The position numbers and the translations under genes were made by a program. A stretch of 64,000 nucleotides of DNA, taken from assembly GCF_030252345.1 (NCBI RefSeq), contig NZ_CP126980.1:4169501-4233500 (forward strand). The letters are read 5' to 3'. The DNA comes from Actinoplanes oblitus (lineage in GTDB: Bacteria > Actinomycetota > Actinomycetes > Mycobacteriales > Micromonosporaceae). A model generated the notes under the pieces. The model worked only from the letters and a program-made list of their open reading frames with translations, was not told the origin of the DNA and ran no database searches. Shown piece after piece: positions 42,186 through 50,460 of this stretch; the stretch's first letter is position 1, and each line of letters opens with the position of its first letter.

Positions 42186-42581
42186 ATGATCCTCATGGAG
42201 GATCAGCAGGCGCCGCGGCCGGTCGAGGGCGAGGCGAAGGTCATCACGCTCTGCGGCTCGACCAAGTTTGAGGCTAAGTTCGCGGAGGTCAACCAGCGGC
42301 TCACGATGCAGGGTTGCGTCGTGATCAGCCTCGGGATGTTCAGCCTCCCCGATCTGCCGGACTACGACTGGACAGTCGACAGCTCGGACATAAAGGGGCG
42401 GCTCGGCCGCGTGCACTTCCAAAAGATCCGCATGGCCGACGAGGTATACATCGTGGATCCGGGCGGCTACATAGGTGAGTCAACCCGACGGGAGATTGCC
42501 TACGCGGAGTCGCTCGGCAAGCCGGTCCGGTATTTGAGTCGCGAGCGGTTGGCGCGAACGGGAGACGGCCCCCAAGAGTGA
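42186..42581 (+). CDS. Nucleoside 2-deoxyribosyltransferase-like protein
   Basis: A 131-residue Rossmann-like protein: KVITLCGSTKFEAKFAEVNQ, RLTMQGCVVISLGMFSLPDL, HFQKIRMADEVYIVDPGGYI, GESTRREIAYAESLGKPVRY. The C-G-S start, the D-E-V-Y-I-V-D-x-x-G-Y-x-G-x-S-T-x-x-E-I-x-Y-A stretch and the K-P-V end fit the nucleoside 2-deoxyribosyltransferase / DUF4406 group, common on phages and mobile elements. It may cleave or transfer nucleotide bases. A start at 42195 is equally possible. Confidence 0.75.
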   Translation: MILMEDQQAPRPVEGEAKVITLCGSTKFEAKFAEVNQRLTMQGCVVISLGMFSLPDLPDYDWTVDSSDIKGRLGRVHFQKIRMADEVYIVDPGGYIGESTRREIAYAESLGKPVRYLSRERLARTGDGPQE

Positions 42582-42860
42582 GCAGAACCCCGAGCTGACC
42601 CTGATGTGGGCTGACAACGCCTACACGGGCCTGACCGACTGGGCACGCAACAACGTCGATCTCACCTTCAAGGTCGTGAAGAAGCCACCGAACCAGATCG
42701 GGTTCAAGGTGTTGCCCCGCCGGTGGATCGTCGAACGCTTACTCTCATGGCTGATGCGGGCCCGCCGTAACACCCGCGACTACGAACGCCTCCCCGAACA
42801 CTCCGAAGCCCACATCACCTGGGCAAACATCACCCTCATGACCCGCCGGATCACCCGGGG
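42570..42860 (+). pseudogene. C-terminal fragment of an IS5-family transposase
   Basis: The frame reads LTLMWADNAYTGLTDWARNN, then VLPRRWIVERLLSWLMRARR, then NTRDYERLPEHSEAHITWAN and ITLMTRRITRG. The R-R-W-V-V-E-R ... S-W-L-x-R-x-R-R-L-x-R-D-Y-E-R-x-P-x-x-S-E-A block is the DDE transposase C-terminus of IS5 elements. The first half of the gene is missing. Confidence 0.8.
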
Positions 42861-43004
42861 GGGGTCGACGGTCTGCGCTACCCGAGCCCTGCGCTGCCTG
42901 ATCAGCTCGAACTCCGGGAACGCGGATCGTGGCAAGCTGGCAACCGACTTGCGGTTCGCTGCGCCGCCGAGCCTTGGTTGCTATCAACTGCGATCATCGC
43001 GGGA

Positions 43005-43592
43005 ATGCACCGGCTACGCCATGCCACTTACGACGACATCAGCGCTGTCCTCGCCGTGCTCAACAGCGCGGTGGCATGGCTGCACCAACGTGGCAGCGAT
43101 CAATGGGGCGGCATACCATGGCACGCCGACGAACTCCTGCCAGATCTCCACACCGGCAGCCTCTACCTCGCCGAGACCGTCGACCGCATTCCGATAGCGA
43201 CGATGAGCCTCAACGACACGCCCGACGAAGACTTCTGGACCCCCGACGATGACCCGCACGCCGCCCTCTATCTGCGCCACCTAGCCGTCGACCGCCGAGC
43301 GGCGGGGCACGGCATCGGCGCTTGGATGCTGCATCAGGCCACCAGACGTGCCGCCGATGACCGCAAGAACTGGTTACGTCTCGACGCGTGGAAGACCAAC
43401 GCTCGCTTGCACACCTACTACCTCGACCACGGTTTCGAGCACGTCCGCACCGTCGACGTCTCCGGCCGCAACTCCGGCGCCCTCTTTCAACGCCCTACGG
43501 CCGTTCGCCCCGCCGTCACAGTGACGCCTGCGCGAACGGAAGCTTCCCCACCCTTACGCATCCACGGCGCTGACCAGCGAAAACAGGATTGA
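43005..43592 (+). CDS. GNAT-family N-acetyltransferase
   Basis: A 195-residue acetyltransferase: RLRHATYDDISAVLAVLNSA, then AALYLRHLAVDRRAAGHGIG, AWMLHQATRRAADDRKNWLR, LDAWKTNARLHTYYLDHGFE. The R-R-x-A-G-x-G-I-G acetyl-CoA loop and L-D-x-x-x-x-N-x-x-L-x-x-Y-Y motif are present. The frame is open before 43005, but the domain starts at that ATG. A basic tail of 35 residues follows the domain. Substrate unknown. Confidence 0.8.
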   Translation: MHRLRHATYDDISAVLAVLNSAVAWLHQRGSDQWGGIPWHADELLPDLHTGSLYLAETVDRIPIATMSLNDTPDEDFWTPDDDPHAALYLRHLAVDRRAAGHGIGAWMLHQATRRAADDRKNWLRLDAWKTNARLHTYYLDHGFEHVRTVDVSGRNSGALFQRPTAVRPAVTVTPARTEASPPLRIHGADQRKQD

Positions 43593-43598
43593 AGACAC

Positions 43599-44423
43599 TC
43601 ACTTACGAAAACGGTCCGCTGGCAGGCCTAGCACCGGCAGACTCATTTGCCCCGCGCGTAGCCGCATCCCGAAGTCGCCGGTGAGCACTCGCACTCCGAC
43701 CTCTGGATTGAGGGCGGCGATGTCGGCCGCACACCGGAGGATGGTCAGGTCCGCGTCCAGGCCGCGTTCATCGCTGGCAGTCCAGATTTCCAGGGTGCTG
43801 CCGTGACGCAGCGGTACCGCCTCGCCCGCGGCGGTACCGCTGAAAGTCCGTTCGAGGAAGCGGATCGCCGTGGCTGCCCGTCCGGGCAACAGTTTGCCGT
43901 CGCCATCCTTCTGACGGTCCAGTTCGTCGACCACCCGCAGCGGCACGATGATCCGCGCCTGAGTGATGGACTCGCCCTGCTCCCGTAAGGTCTCACGCCA
44001 GTCGATCTGGTCCGGCGACTTCCAGACGATCAGGATGTTCGTGTCGATGACGACCGGTAGGCCGGGACGGCCCGCAAGCATCTTGAGCGCGTCTAACTCA
44101 GTACGGGCCTTACCGAGGGCGTCGCGTTGCTGGTCGATCTCCATCCGGAAGGCGTCATTGAGCGCTCGCATCTTCTCGGCCCGCTCACGAGCGCTGGCGG
44201 CTGTCGACGCGGTGCGAGTGTTTTCGAGCAGATGCCAGTAGCCGTCCGAGCGCATTCCGGTGGCCAGGTCCGGTGAGATGAAGGTTTGCCGGAGTTGTGG
44301 ATAGGACTCGGCTACAGCGTCCTGATACGACTTGCTACCGCCGGCCACGTTCGTCCAGCAAGTCTCGGCGCGGCGCAGGACCTCGTCAGCGTCAGCGAGA
44401 CGGACACCGGCCTGGAACTTCAT
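43599..44423 (-). CDS. PIN-domain ribonuclease-like protein
   Basis: A 274-residue protein. The N-terminal half is helical with a coiled coil (ASARERAEKMRALNDAFRME, IDQQRDALGKARTELDALKM). The C-terminal PIN domain has LPVVIDTNILIVWKSPD, IVPLRVVDELDRQKDGDGKL, RGLDADLTILRCAADI and VRVLTGDFGMRLRAG, which supply the four acidic metal ligands. It resembles the PIN_4 domain of PhoH/EST1-like proteins and is probably an endoribonuclease. No antitoxin gene is adjacent. Confidence 0.8.
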   Translation of the reverse strand: MKFQAGVRLADADEVLRRAETCWTNVAGGSKSYQDAVAESYPQLRQTFISPDLATGMRSDGYWHLLENTRTASTAASARERAEKMRALNDAFRMEIDQQRDALGKARTELDALKMLAGRPGLPVVIDTNILIVWKSPDQIDWRETLREQGESITQARIIVPLRVVDELDRQKDGDGKLLPGRAATAIRFLERTFSGTAAGEAVPLRHGSTLEIWTASDERGLDADLTILRCAADIAALNPEVGVRVLTGDFGMRLRAGQMSLPVLGLPADRFRK

Positions 44424-44459
44424 GGCCGCAACCGTACAAGAGCAGCCTATGGAGAAGAC

Positions 44460-44774
44460 CTACGGGCCAGCGGCCGCGAGCTCGGCGGCAGCCTCGTCGC
44501 GGGTCATCGCCCCGAGCGGCCGGGCCGGGCCCGCGGTCATCGCCGCCGCGTACCGCTGACGGCGGGCGTTCTCCGCCCGGCGCAGCTCCGCTGACAGCCG
44601 ATCGCGGCGTGACTGCCGGGCCCGGCGCCCCGCCGTGACCTGCTCCGCGCTGGCCTGATCAGCAAGTCCGGCCGCGCCCAGATACGTGCCGGTACGGGCG
44701 TCGAACACCTCGACCTCGTGGTCGTGATGCGGCATCCACCGCACCCGCACCTGCACCCCGGCGTACCCGCCCAT
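44460..44774 (-). CDS. C-terminal part of a Mu/rve-type transposase (separated by a TGA)
   Basis: 104 residues, starting with an ATG directly after the TGA that ends the DDE-domain frame and in the same reading frame. VRVRWMPHHDHEVEVFDART and GTYLGAAGLADQASAEQV are the Mu-transposase C-terminal beta-barrel, followed by a basic helical tail. In intact relatives this is continuous with the catalytic domain. Confidence 0.7.
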   Translation of the reverse strand: MGGYAGVQVRVRWMPHHDHEVEVFDARTGTYLGAAGLADQASAEQVTAGRRARQSRRDRLSAELRRAENARRQRYAAAMTAGPARPLGAMTRDEAAAELAAAGP

Positions 44775-45680
44775 TCACGTACCGACGTAGAACCGCGATC
44801 GCCACTGCACACCCTTGGTCGTGATCCGCTGGACCTGGCCGTCGTCTTCGAGGGTGAACAGCCGCAGGTCGCCAGCCGGCACCGTGGTCAGCGGCGTCGG
44901 ATCCTGCTCCCACGCCTGCAGCGGGCTGAGCCCGTCGAGGGTGTCCATCGGATGCTCGTTCCACCAGCGCACCCAGGCCAGCAACTCGTCGACGAACACC
45001 TCGAACCGCAACGCCGGCGCATCCGGATCGGCCGGGCGCCGGTTCGCCAGCCGCGGTGCCTGGGTGTAGCGCGGCAACCCGGCGAAGAACATCGACTTCG
45101 CCGCCCCGTTGAGCGTCTCCGCCGAACCCTTCAAATGCGGCGTGTATCCGGGCGGGTCCGCGATCCGGACCGCGAACACCGCGCACGCCGCGGCGACCGT
45201 GCCCGACAGGGAATCCTTGCCCCGGTCGATCCGGATCGCCTCCGGCAGCCCACCGGCCGGACCGTACGGCTCTTCCACGCTGATCGCCGCGCGCAGCGCC
45301 GCCAGGATGCTCTCCCGGCTCGGCGAATCCGGCGTCACCGCGGTGCCCAGCACCACGTTCGTCGCAGCGTCGACAAACCAAGTCACCCACGGCTTCACCA
45401 GCCGCCCATCGACGTCGACCTCGACCGGCGCCTCGACATGATCGGCTTCCCACGTCTCGTTACGGTGCGTCGGCGGCCGCTGCAGGAACACGTCATACGC
45501 CCGCGCCGCATGCTCGCCCTTACGCAGCCCAGCCCGGTCACCGGGCGACAGCTGCCGATCCACAGCGCGGTACAGCGTGGCCAGCGACGGCGCCCTCGGG
45601 CCGCCGGCCGCCGCGGCGTCGACCCACTCGCGGTGGACCGCCACGACGCTGCCGCGCCAGTACGCCAGCCGCTGCCGCAC
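44775..45680 (-). CDS. Transposase catalytic domain (rve/DDE, Mu-transposase type)
   Basis: 301 residues from a GTG. The integrase-core acidic residues are D in NETWEADHVEAPVEVD, D in AIRIDRGKDSLSG and E in YTPHLKGSAETLNGAAKSMF. The region after the core (FRVVDELLAWVRWWNE-like stretch, LDGLSPLQAWEQDP) is as in Mu/Tn552-type transposases. The frame is open upstream to a TAG at 45720-45722 and ends at a TGA at 44775-44777; both stops are in frame with the flanking HTH and C-terminal pieces. It is thus the middle of a split transposase. Confidence 0.8.
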   Translation of the reverse strand: MRQRLAYWRGSVVAVHREWVDAAAAGGPRAPSLATLYRAVDRQLSPGDRAGLRKGEHAARAYDVFLQRPPTHRNETWEADHVEAPVEVDVDGRLVKPWVTWFVDAATNVVLGTAVTPDSPSRESILAALRAAISVEEPYGPAGGLPEAIRIDRGKDSLSGTVAAACAVFAVRIADPPGYTPHLKGSAETLNGAAKSMFFAGLPRYTQAPRLANRRPADPDAPALRFEVFVDELLAWVRWWNEHPMDTLDGLSPLQAWEQDPTPLTTVPAGDLRLFTLEDDGQVQRITTKGVQWRSRFYVGT

Positions 45681-45719
45681 CTCGGCCGTAACGACGAACC
45701 GCTTCCTGCTCGGGGTGGC

Positions 45720-45872
45720 CTAACCGGTCGCGGCCGCCACCCACCGCCACACCGTGCGCTCGCTGACACCCAGACCCTGCGCCGCCGGCAACGTCCCGGC
45801 GGCCGCAAGCTCCACCAACCTCCGCACCGCGGCATCGCGCAGCGTCGTACCTCTCGGCTCGTCCGTGCTCAT
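45720..45872 (-). CDS. HTH N-terminal piece of the same split transposase
   Basis: A 50-residue frame, MSTDEPRGTTLRDAAVRRLV, then ELAAAGTLPAAQGLGVSERT, then VWRWVAAATG and a TAG. The G-V-S-E-R-T-V-W-R-W-V segment is a standard transposase helix-turn-helix. It is in the same reading frame as the DDE-domain ORF that follows after the TAG, so one nonsense change separates them. Confidence 0.65.
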   Translation of the reverse strand: MSTDEPRGTTLRDAAVRRLVELAAAGTLPAAQGLGVSERTVWRWVAAATG

Positions 45873-45922
45873 CCCGGCGCCGCCCTCGATCGACCTCCAT
45901 GGATCTCGGCGGCGTCAAGCTA

Positions 45923-46044
45923 CGAGAAACACCTCGCCAGCCCTCGTGCGACATGCCCCACGCACTGACACGAGATGAGAAGACCTACTGACAGGAAGTG
46001 AGAAATCCACTGCCATTCAAGCGAGAAGTCTCAGCCCCCACGAA
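45923..46044. repeat. 23-bp spaced direct repeats at the presumed transposon end
   Basis: The motif YGAGAA recurs at 45923, 45976, 45999 and 46022; the last three are spaced exactly 23 bases apart and share further bases (TGAGAAGACCTACTGACAGG, TGAGAAATCCACTGCCATTC, CGAGAAGTCTCAGCCCCCAC). Tandem transposase-binding sites of about this size mark the ends of Tn7/Mu/Tn552-like elements. They lie upstream of the HTH piece of the transposase. Confidence 0.6.
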
Positions 46045-46227
46045 GATCATCTTCGGTTTCTTGGAGGCGACACACCCCCTTGCATTCGGACCGCATTCAG
46101 AACGTCAGTGACGCAAACTCGGCGAGGAACCCCAGGGCGGACAGGATCGTCACACCTCTTGAAGAAGTTCTGATCATGGAACGTCCGTGACGTAACTTGG
46201 AGGTTGCGATCTTGCGGGGGAGGGGCG

Positions 46228-46851
46228 TTGGCGGAGCCGGTGGAGCATGTCGTGCAGTCGCCGTGCGGCTGGTGTGGTGAGCAGATCCAGCAGCCGCCCC
46301 GGGGCCGGAAGCTGCGGTACTGCGACCGCAACTGCCGTCAGCGTGCCTACGAGATGCGCACCGCGCAGGCCCGCCGGCAGGCCGATGTCGACGCCGGCCG
46401 GATCGCCGAGCAGCCGGCCGAGAGGATCGTCGAGCGGGTGGTGCGGTCCCGCGTGCCGCGTACCCCGGCCGGCTGGGAAGCGGTACTGGCGCAGCTGCAG
46501 ACCCAGCTCGGCGACGGCACGATCGGCTTCTGGAACGCCGGCCGGATCCAGCAGGCGCTTATCGGCGCCCTTAATCAGGCGGACCGGCTCGCCGGGCAGG
46601 CCCGCGTCACGGTGCGGCCGCCGGTCGACGAACGCCTGGAGCAGGCCGCCGCGGTACTGCTGCGGCTCGCCGGGAACGAGCCGGTCACCCTGCAACGGCT
46701 CGCCGCGGCGATGCAGCTGGGCATCGACGAGGTGCGCCAGGCGGTGCTCGAACTCGAGCACCTCGGGTTGCTCGTGGCCCGTCGCGCGGCAAACGTGGTG
46801 TCCGTCGACGAGCTGGCGGTCCATTCCCGCTTCATCCTCAGCCCACACTGA
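46228..46851 (+). CDS. Zinc-finger and winged-helix-like DNA-binding protein
   Basis: About 207 residues from a TTG with GGGGGAGGGG directly upstream. The front holds a zinc knuckle, CGWCGEQI ... LRYCDRNCRQRAYEMR (C-x2-C, C-x3-C), of the kind found in small actinobacterial FCS-like zinc proteins. The C-terminal part (PVTLQRLAAAMQLGIDEVRQ, AVLELEHLGLLVARRAANVV) looks like a winged helix. Two direct repeats GAACGTCxGTGACG (46100 and 46179) lie in its promoter region and could be its own operator. A related double-knuckle protein is at 54368-54682. Confidence 0.7.
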   Translation: MAEPVEHVVQSPCGWCGEQIQQPPRGRKLRYCDRNCRQRAYEMRTAQARRQADVDAGRIAEQPAERIVERVVRSRVPRTPAGWEAVLAQLQTQLGDGTIGFWNAGRIQQALIGALNQADRLAGQARVTVRPPVDERLEQAAAVLLRLAGNEPVTLQRLAAAMQLGIDEVRQAVLELEHLGLLVARRAANVVSVDELAVHSRFILSPH

Positions 46852-47015
46852 GCGTCGGCGCAAACAGCCCCGACCCTGATCAGGGGACTCTGTTGGCGAA
46901 TCCGCCCCCTCGCTGTTAGCGGCGGGTGGACAAAGCGTAGCGGGAAGTATGCCGGGTCAGCCGTGGCCCCGGTGTCCAGCAACAGCGCCCGCGAGTTGCC
47001 GAACAGGAGAAACAT

Positions 47016-48062
47016 GAGGGCCTCTACAACTACCGCTCCCGCTTCTACGCCCCCGGCACCGGTCGATTCCTCAGCCACGACCCGCTCGGCCTCGCCTCCG
47101 GCGACACCAACCCCTACACCTATGTACTGAACCAACCCACCAACCTGGTCGACCCGATGGGCACCAAGCCCCAGCAATCCTCGGACTGCGTCAGCAACAG
47201 CTTCGTCGCCGGCACACCCGTCCTTATGGCTGACGGCACCACCAAACCGATCGAACAGATCAAGCCCGGCGATCAAGTCATGGCGGGCAGCGTCGATACT
47301 AATCAGCCGACCCCCGAACGGGTCTCGGCGACCATCGTCGGCGCCGGCGACAAGAACCTCATCGACATCGACGTCGAAGCCACCGACGGCACCCAGGCCA
47401 CCGTCACCGCCACCGACGGTCACCCCTTCTGGGTCGACAACGACGGCTCGCCCCGCACGCCTGGCGGCGACTGGATCAACGCCGCAGAACTCCGCCAAGG
47501 TCAATGGCTCAAGACCTCCACCGGAACCCTCGTCCGCGTTGCCGGCACACACGCCTACACTCAACACACCCAGGTCTACAACCTCACCGTAGACGATCTC
47601 CACACGTACTATGTGCTCGCTGGCAAGACTGCGGCCCTGGTTCACAACTGCGGCTTCTCGGATCGCGCCCGTGAGATTTGGGATGCCGAGCCGGACCAAT
47701 TCATCAAAGACAGAGTCAGTACCGTTGCGGTCATTCGGGCTCAGACACCCCTCGGTCCTGTTGACCTCATTGCTGGTAGCGGTGACGGGCTCACGCCTGC
47801 TCAGATGTCTGTGCCGCTGAAGGCCGGTGAGATGTATGTTCCGAACATTCCCGGTACGGATGCTGAGCAAAACATCTTCCTATATATGCGCGTTCACGGC
47901 TACGAGCTGATAGCTGGCGGAACCTCCCGGAATGTTTGTCGCAACAAGTGTCTACCTTGGATTCGGGAGTTTGGTGGTGCCATGCAGGGTGAGGTGTATC
48001 CTGGCAACGGCAAGAAGACGACACGGCAGCGAAGCTTCGTCAAAGTGAACCTGGGGGACTGA
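47016..48062 (+). CDS. Orphan RHS C-terminal tip with HINT domain and deaminase-like toxin domain
   Basis: The frame is open from 46941 but has no start codon before the RHS sequence; it begins in the RHS core-associated block (GLYNYRSRFYAPGTGRFLSH, DPLGLASGDTNPYTYVLNQP). A HINT self-cleaving domain follows from SFVAGTPVLMADGTTKPIEQ through TDGHPFWVDN to LTVDDLHTYYVLAGKTAALV then HNC. The last 135 residues are the toxin: GTDAEQNIFLYMRVHGYELI, then AGGTSRNVCRNKCLPWI. This resembles the H/D-A-E ... C-x(n)-C zinc site of deaminase-fold toxins, here with Asp for His and three residues between the Cys. N-terminally truncated, so it is an orphan rhs-CT module. Confidence 0.75.
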   Translation, partial: EGLYNYRSRFYAPGTGRFLSHDPLGLASGDTNPYTYVLNQPTNLVDPMGTKPQQSSDCVSNSFVAGTPVLMADGTTKPIEQIKPGDQVMAGSVDTNQPTPERVSATIVGAGDKNLIDIDVEATDGTQATVTATDGHPFWVDNDGSPRTPGGDWINAAELRQGQWLKTSTGTLVRVAGTHAYTQHTQVYNLTVDDLHTYYVLAGKTAALVHNCGFSDRAREIWDAEPDQFIKDRVSTVAVIRAQTPLGPVDLIAGSGDGLTPAQMSVPLKAGEMYVPNIPGTDAEQNIFLYMRVHGYELIAGGTSRNVCRNKCLPWIREFGGAMQGEVYPGNGKKTTRQRSFVKVNLGD

Positions 48063-48063
48063 G

Positions 48064-48612
48064 GTGCTCGTTGAAGCAGAAACGATCGCCGGATTAGAAG
48101 CGTTGGATGTGGCAGGTCGCCGGTTATTCGTGGCAGGCTGTGCTGAGCGAATGGCTCAGTTGTTCACGAGGTTTCGTAGCTTGCAGGACTCACGTGCTCA
48201 TGATGTAGAGGTCTTCATTAACGGCCTGGACGAGCTTTGGGAGAGCGGCCCCAAGGAATCAAGTGAGCGTCTCCTGGGCGAAGTTGAGCGATTCGAGGAA
48301 TTCGAACCCTCGGAGGAGGGGGTTTCTGACACTGCCGAGATCTACGCACTTTACTCGGCCCTGGCGCTACGGTATGCGCTTTCATGCGTTGTCCACGGCG
48401 ATTCAGACTTCGCTGTTAAGTGCGGGCATGTCGTCCTTACCGCGATGGGGCAGATGGATAGAGTCGTTCCTTCGAACCTATTCGAAGAGGAGCAACGATT
48501 TCAAGCGCGTTATGAGGATGTTGCTTCTAGCGGGACGGGCCGTGACGGGTTCAGGCTGGAATGCCAGGATGCCGCTCGGCGAAGACTTAGATTGCTGCTG
48601 TCAAGGCTTTGA
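48064..48612 (+). CDS. Probable immunity protein, DUF416-like
   Basis: 182 residues from a GTG one base after the toxin stop. LDVAGRRLFVAGCAERMAQL, FTRFRSLQDSRAHDVEVFIN, GLDELWESGP and IYALYSALALRYAL resemble the all-helical DUF416 (YjaG) pattern with its A-A-x-C-x-E-R and L-D-x-L-W-E motifs. The immediate position after a toxin domain, its acidity and its lower G+C content fit an immunity protein for the deaminase-like toxin. The functional pairing is inferred from position. Confidence 0.65.
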   Translation: MLVEAETIAGLEALDVAGRRLFVAGCAERMAQLFTRFRSLQDSRAHDVEVFINGLDELWESGPKESSERLLGEVERFEEFEPSEEGVSDTAEIYALYSALALRYALSCVVHGDSDFAVKCGHVVLTAMGQMDRVVPSNLFEEEQRFQARYEDVASSGTGRDGFRLECQDAARRRLRLLLSRL

Positions 48613-48681
48613 GTTATCTGGCATGCAGGGGCCTCGTGTATCTTCGGCCGCTCAGGGATGTGCTGCGCTGAACTTATCTGA

Positions 48682-48972
48682 TTGCGGTCTACGGATGGGC
48701 GCACCTCGCCGATCGGCTGCCTCGGGATCGCATTCCGGTATGGATCTGGTCGAGCGGTCGTGGGGGATTGTCGACGAACTGCTATTCGCGGCGTTCCGAG
48801 GCCGCGCAACATCCGTACCGATCGCATCGTCCAAGAGGTCTTGGCAATCGGCGGCGATATCCGCCGCATCTGCGACATGTTCGGTCTCAGCGTCGACGGA
48901 GCCGTGCCCTACGTAGCCGTTCTCGGCCTCGACTTCACTACCCGGGCACCCTGCGTCCCGACGATCACATAA
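48682..48972 (+). pseudogene. Fragment resembling the end of an actinobacterial integrase-like protein
   Basis: The part RNIRTDRIVQEVLAIGGDIR and RICDMFGLSVDGAVPYV resembles C-terminal sequences of some actinobacterial integrase-like proteins. Upstream, stretches in other frames (YGWAHLADRLPRDRIPVWIW) look like shifted coding sequence. I take it to be a remnant, with low certainty about the family. Confidence 0.3.
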
Positions 48973-48975
48973 AGT

Positions 48976-50130
48976 CTCGCGTCGCGGAGGTCGGCGGCCC
49001 GCGAACCCTGGAGCTGGTTGGGCCGCCGGCGGCGAGTCACGCGGCGGGATCCGAGCTGGGTGGGGTGCGGTCGGGCGTACCGGAGAGTGGTTTCTCTGGC
49101 GGGGAGCCGGCGCGGTCCGGCGTACCGGACATGGGTGTGCCTCGTGGTGGCGAACCGGGACGGACGGATCTGCCGGCCGACCGGTTTCCGAGGGTGCGCG
49201 GGGCGAAGCCCGCGGTGACAGTGTGGGGACCGATGCGCGTGGTGGCGGTTCGGATCGTCGGGACGCGACGGTGGGCCCGGTCGTGAGGCGGCTGATGGCA
49301 AGACCGGGGAGCGCGGTGACCGGCCGGCGGACCGATCGGACCGCCAGGACCGGCAGCCGGAGCAGAACCAGCCAGAGCAGCGTTCGCCGGACAGAGCGCC
49401 GGACAGAGAGCCGGACAGGGAGTCGGACAAGGATCGGCCGGAGAGGGAGCCGGAGCGGCGGACGCCGGAGAAGGATGGGCGGCGCTGGCGGGATTACTCG
49501 GAGCGGGTCAGGCGGTGGTCGCAGAGCCGGCCTGCTGAGCAGGCGGCGATGGATCGTGCTGTGGCGCGGCGGTTCGGGCCGGGGGAGGGCGGTGCGCCGC
49601 GGTTGACGCCGGAGGCGGTGCAGCGGATCCTGGACCGTCCGGCCGAGCAGCTCGACGGGACCGGGCAGCGGTTCAAGCAGCTGGTGGAGGAGAACTTCAC
49701 CGACTCCGCCTACCGGGACGGGCAGCCGATCCGGCGGCCGTCGTCGCCCGACGACATCGCCGCGCGGCTGGGCGAGCTGCGCGATTCCCGGCCGCCGAGC
49801 CTGACCAGCCGGTTGCTGCACGTCGACAGGCTGCGGGATTTGCTGCCGGAGCTGTCGCACGAGGTCCCGGAGCCGGAACTGATCCATTCCAGGCAGGTGA
49901 ACGCCGGCGCCTACCATGGCTTCGCCCGGCCCTCGGACCGCCTGTCGGTGGAGCACGAGGTGCGTGAGGCCGCCCCCGAGGTGGTGCGTGACCTGTTCAA
50001 GAACGTGGAGCTGAACCGCCCGGCCAGCTGTGGGCACGATGAGCTGCGGGTCCAGGACGGCAGGACGGTCAAGGTCGATTTCGGATCGGGGTCGATGGAC
50101 CGGCGTGAGGTCGGCACGTCCGGACGGTGA
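48976..50130 (+). pseudogene. Frameshifted toxin-like gene with charged linker
   Basis: Coding character moves between frames: GVPESGFSGGEPARSGVPDM in one frame, VGTDARGGGSDRRD in a second near 49225, then GREAADGKTGERGDRPADRS and a long Arg/Asp/Glu/Pro linker in a third up to 50130. The intact last frame (49549-50130, from MDRAVARRF) holds a 190-residue domain, QRILDRPAEQLDGTGQRFKQ ... ELIHSRQVNAGAYHGFARPS, of no family I know. Long charged linkers before a unique C-terminal domain are typical of actinobacterial polymorphic toxins, and the genes that follow look like immunity genes. Confidence 0.45.
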
Positions 50131-50408
50131 CCAGTCACGAGGTCGCCGAGATCCTGCGGACCGAGCAGCTGCGCGTGAACGGCGAGCCGCTGCCGAAGAA
50201 GAGCATGCTGGACCTCAGGGATCACGGCGCGCGGGAACTGAGTCCGGACGACCACGGCCGGCACCTGGTCAGTCAGCCGCATCCGGAGCCGGGCGCCGAT
50301 CCGCCGCCCGCGAAGGTGGCCCGGTTCACCTTCGAGTACCAGGACGGCCACACCGACTTCGGCAGCGAGAAGAACGTCTTCGACCCGCGCAACATCGACG
50401 CGCCTTAG
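50127..50408 (+). CDS. Small hypothetical protein coupled to the toxin-like frame
   Basis: 93 residues from a GTG overlapping the previous stop (GTGA): MTSHEVAEILRTEQLRVNGE, PLPKKSMLDLRDHGAREL ... RFTFEYQDGHTDFGSEKNVF. It could be a separate small protein, or the end of the toxin-like protein cut off by a further frameshift. No family recognised. Confidence 0.5.
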   Translation: MTSHEVAEILRTEQLRVNGEPLPKKSMLDLRDHGARELSPDDHGRHLVSQPHPEPGADPPPAKVARFTFEYQDGHTDFGSEKNVFDPRNIDAP

Positions 50409-50460
50409 GCAACGCCGCAACCGATAGGGTGTCAGCGGCGACGACGACGGAGGTACTGCA

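Noticed and set aside
44775..44777. Selenocysteine at the in-frame TGA of the transposase
   Set aside because: Transposases of this type are not selenoproteins and a second stop (TAG) interrupts the same frame, so nonsense mutation is the simpler reading.
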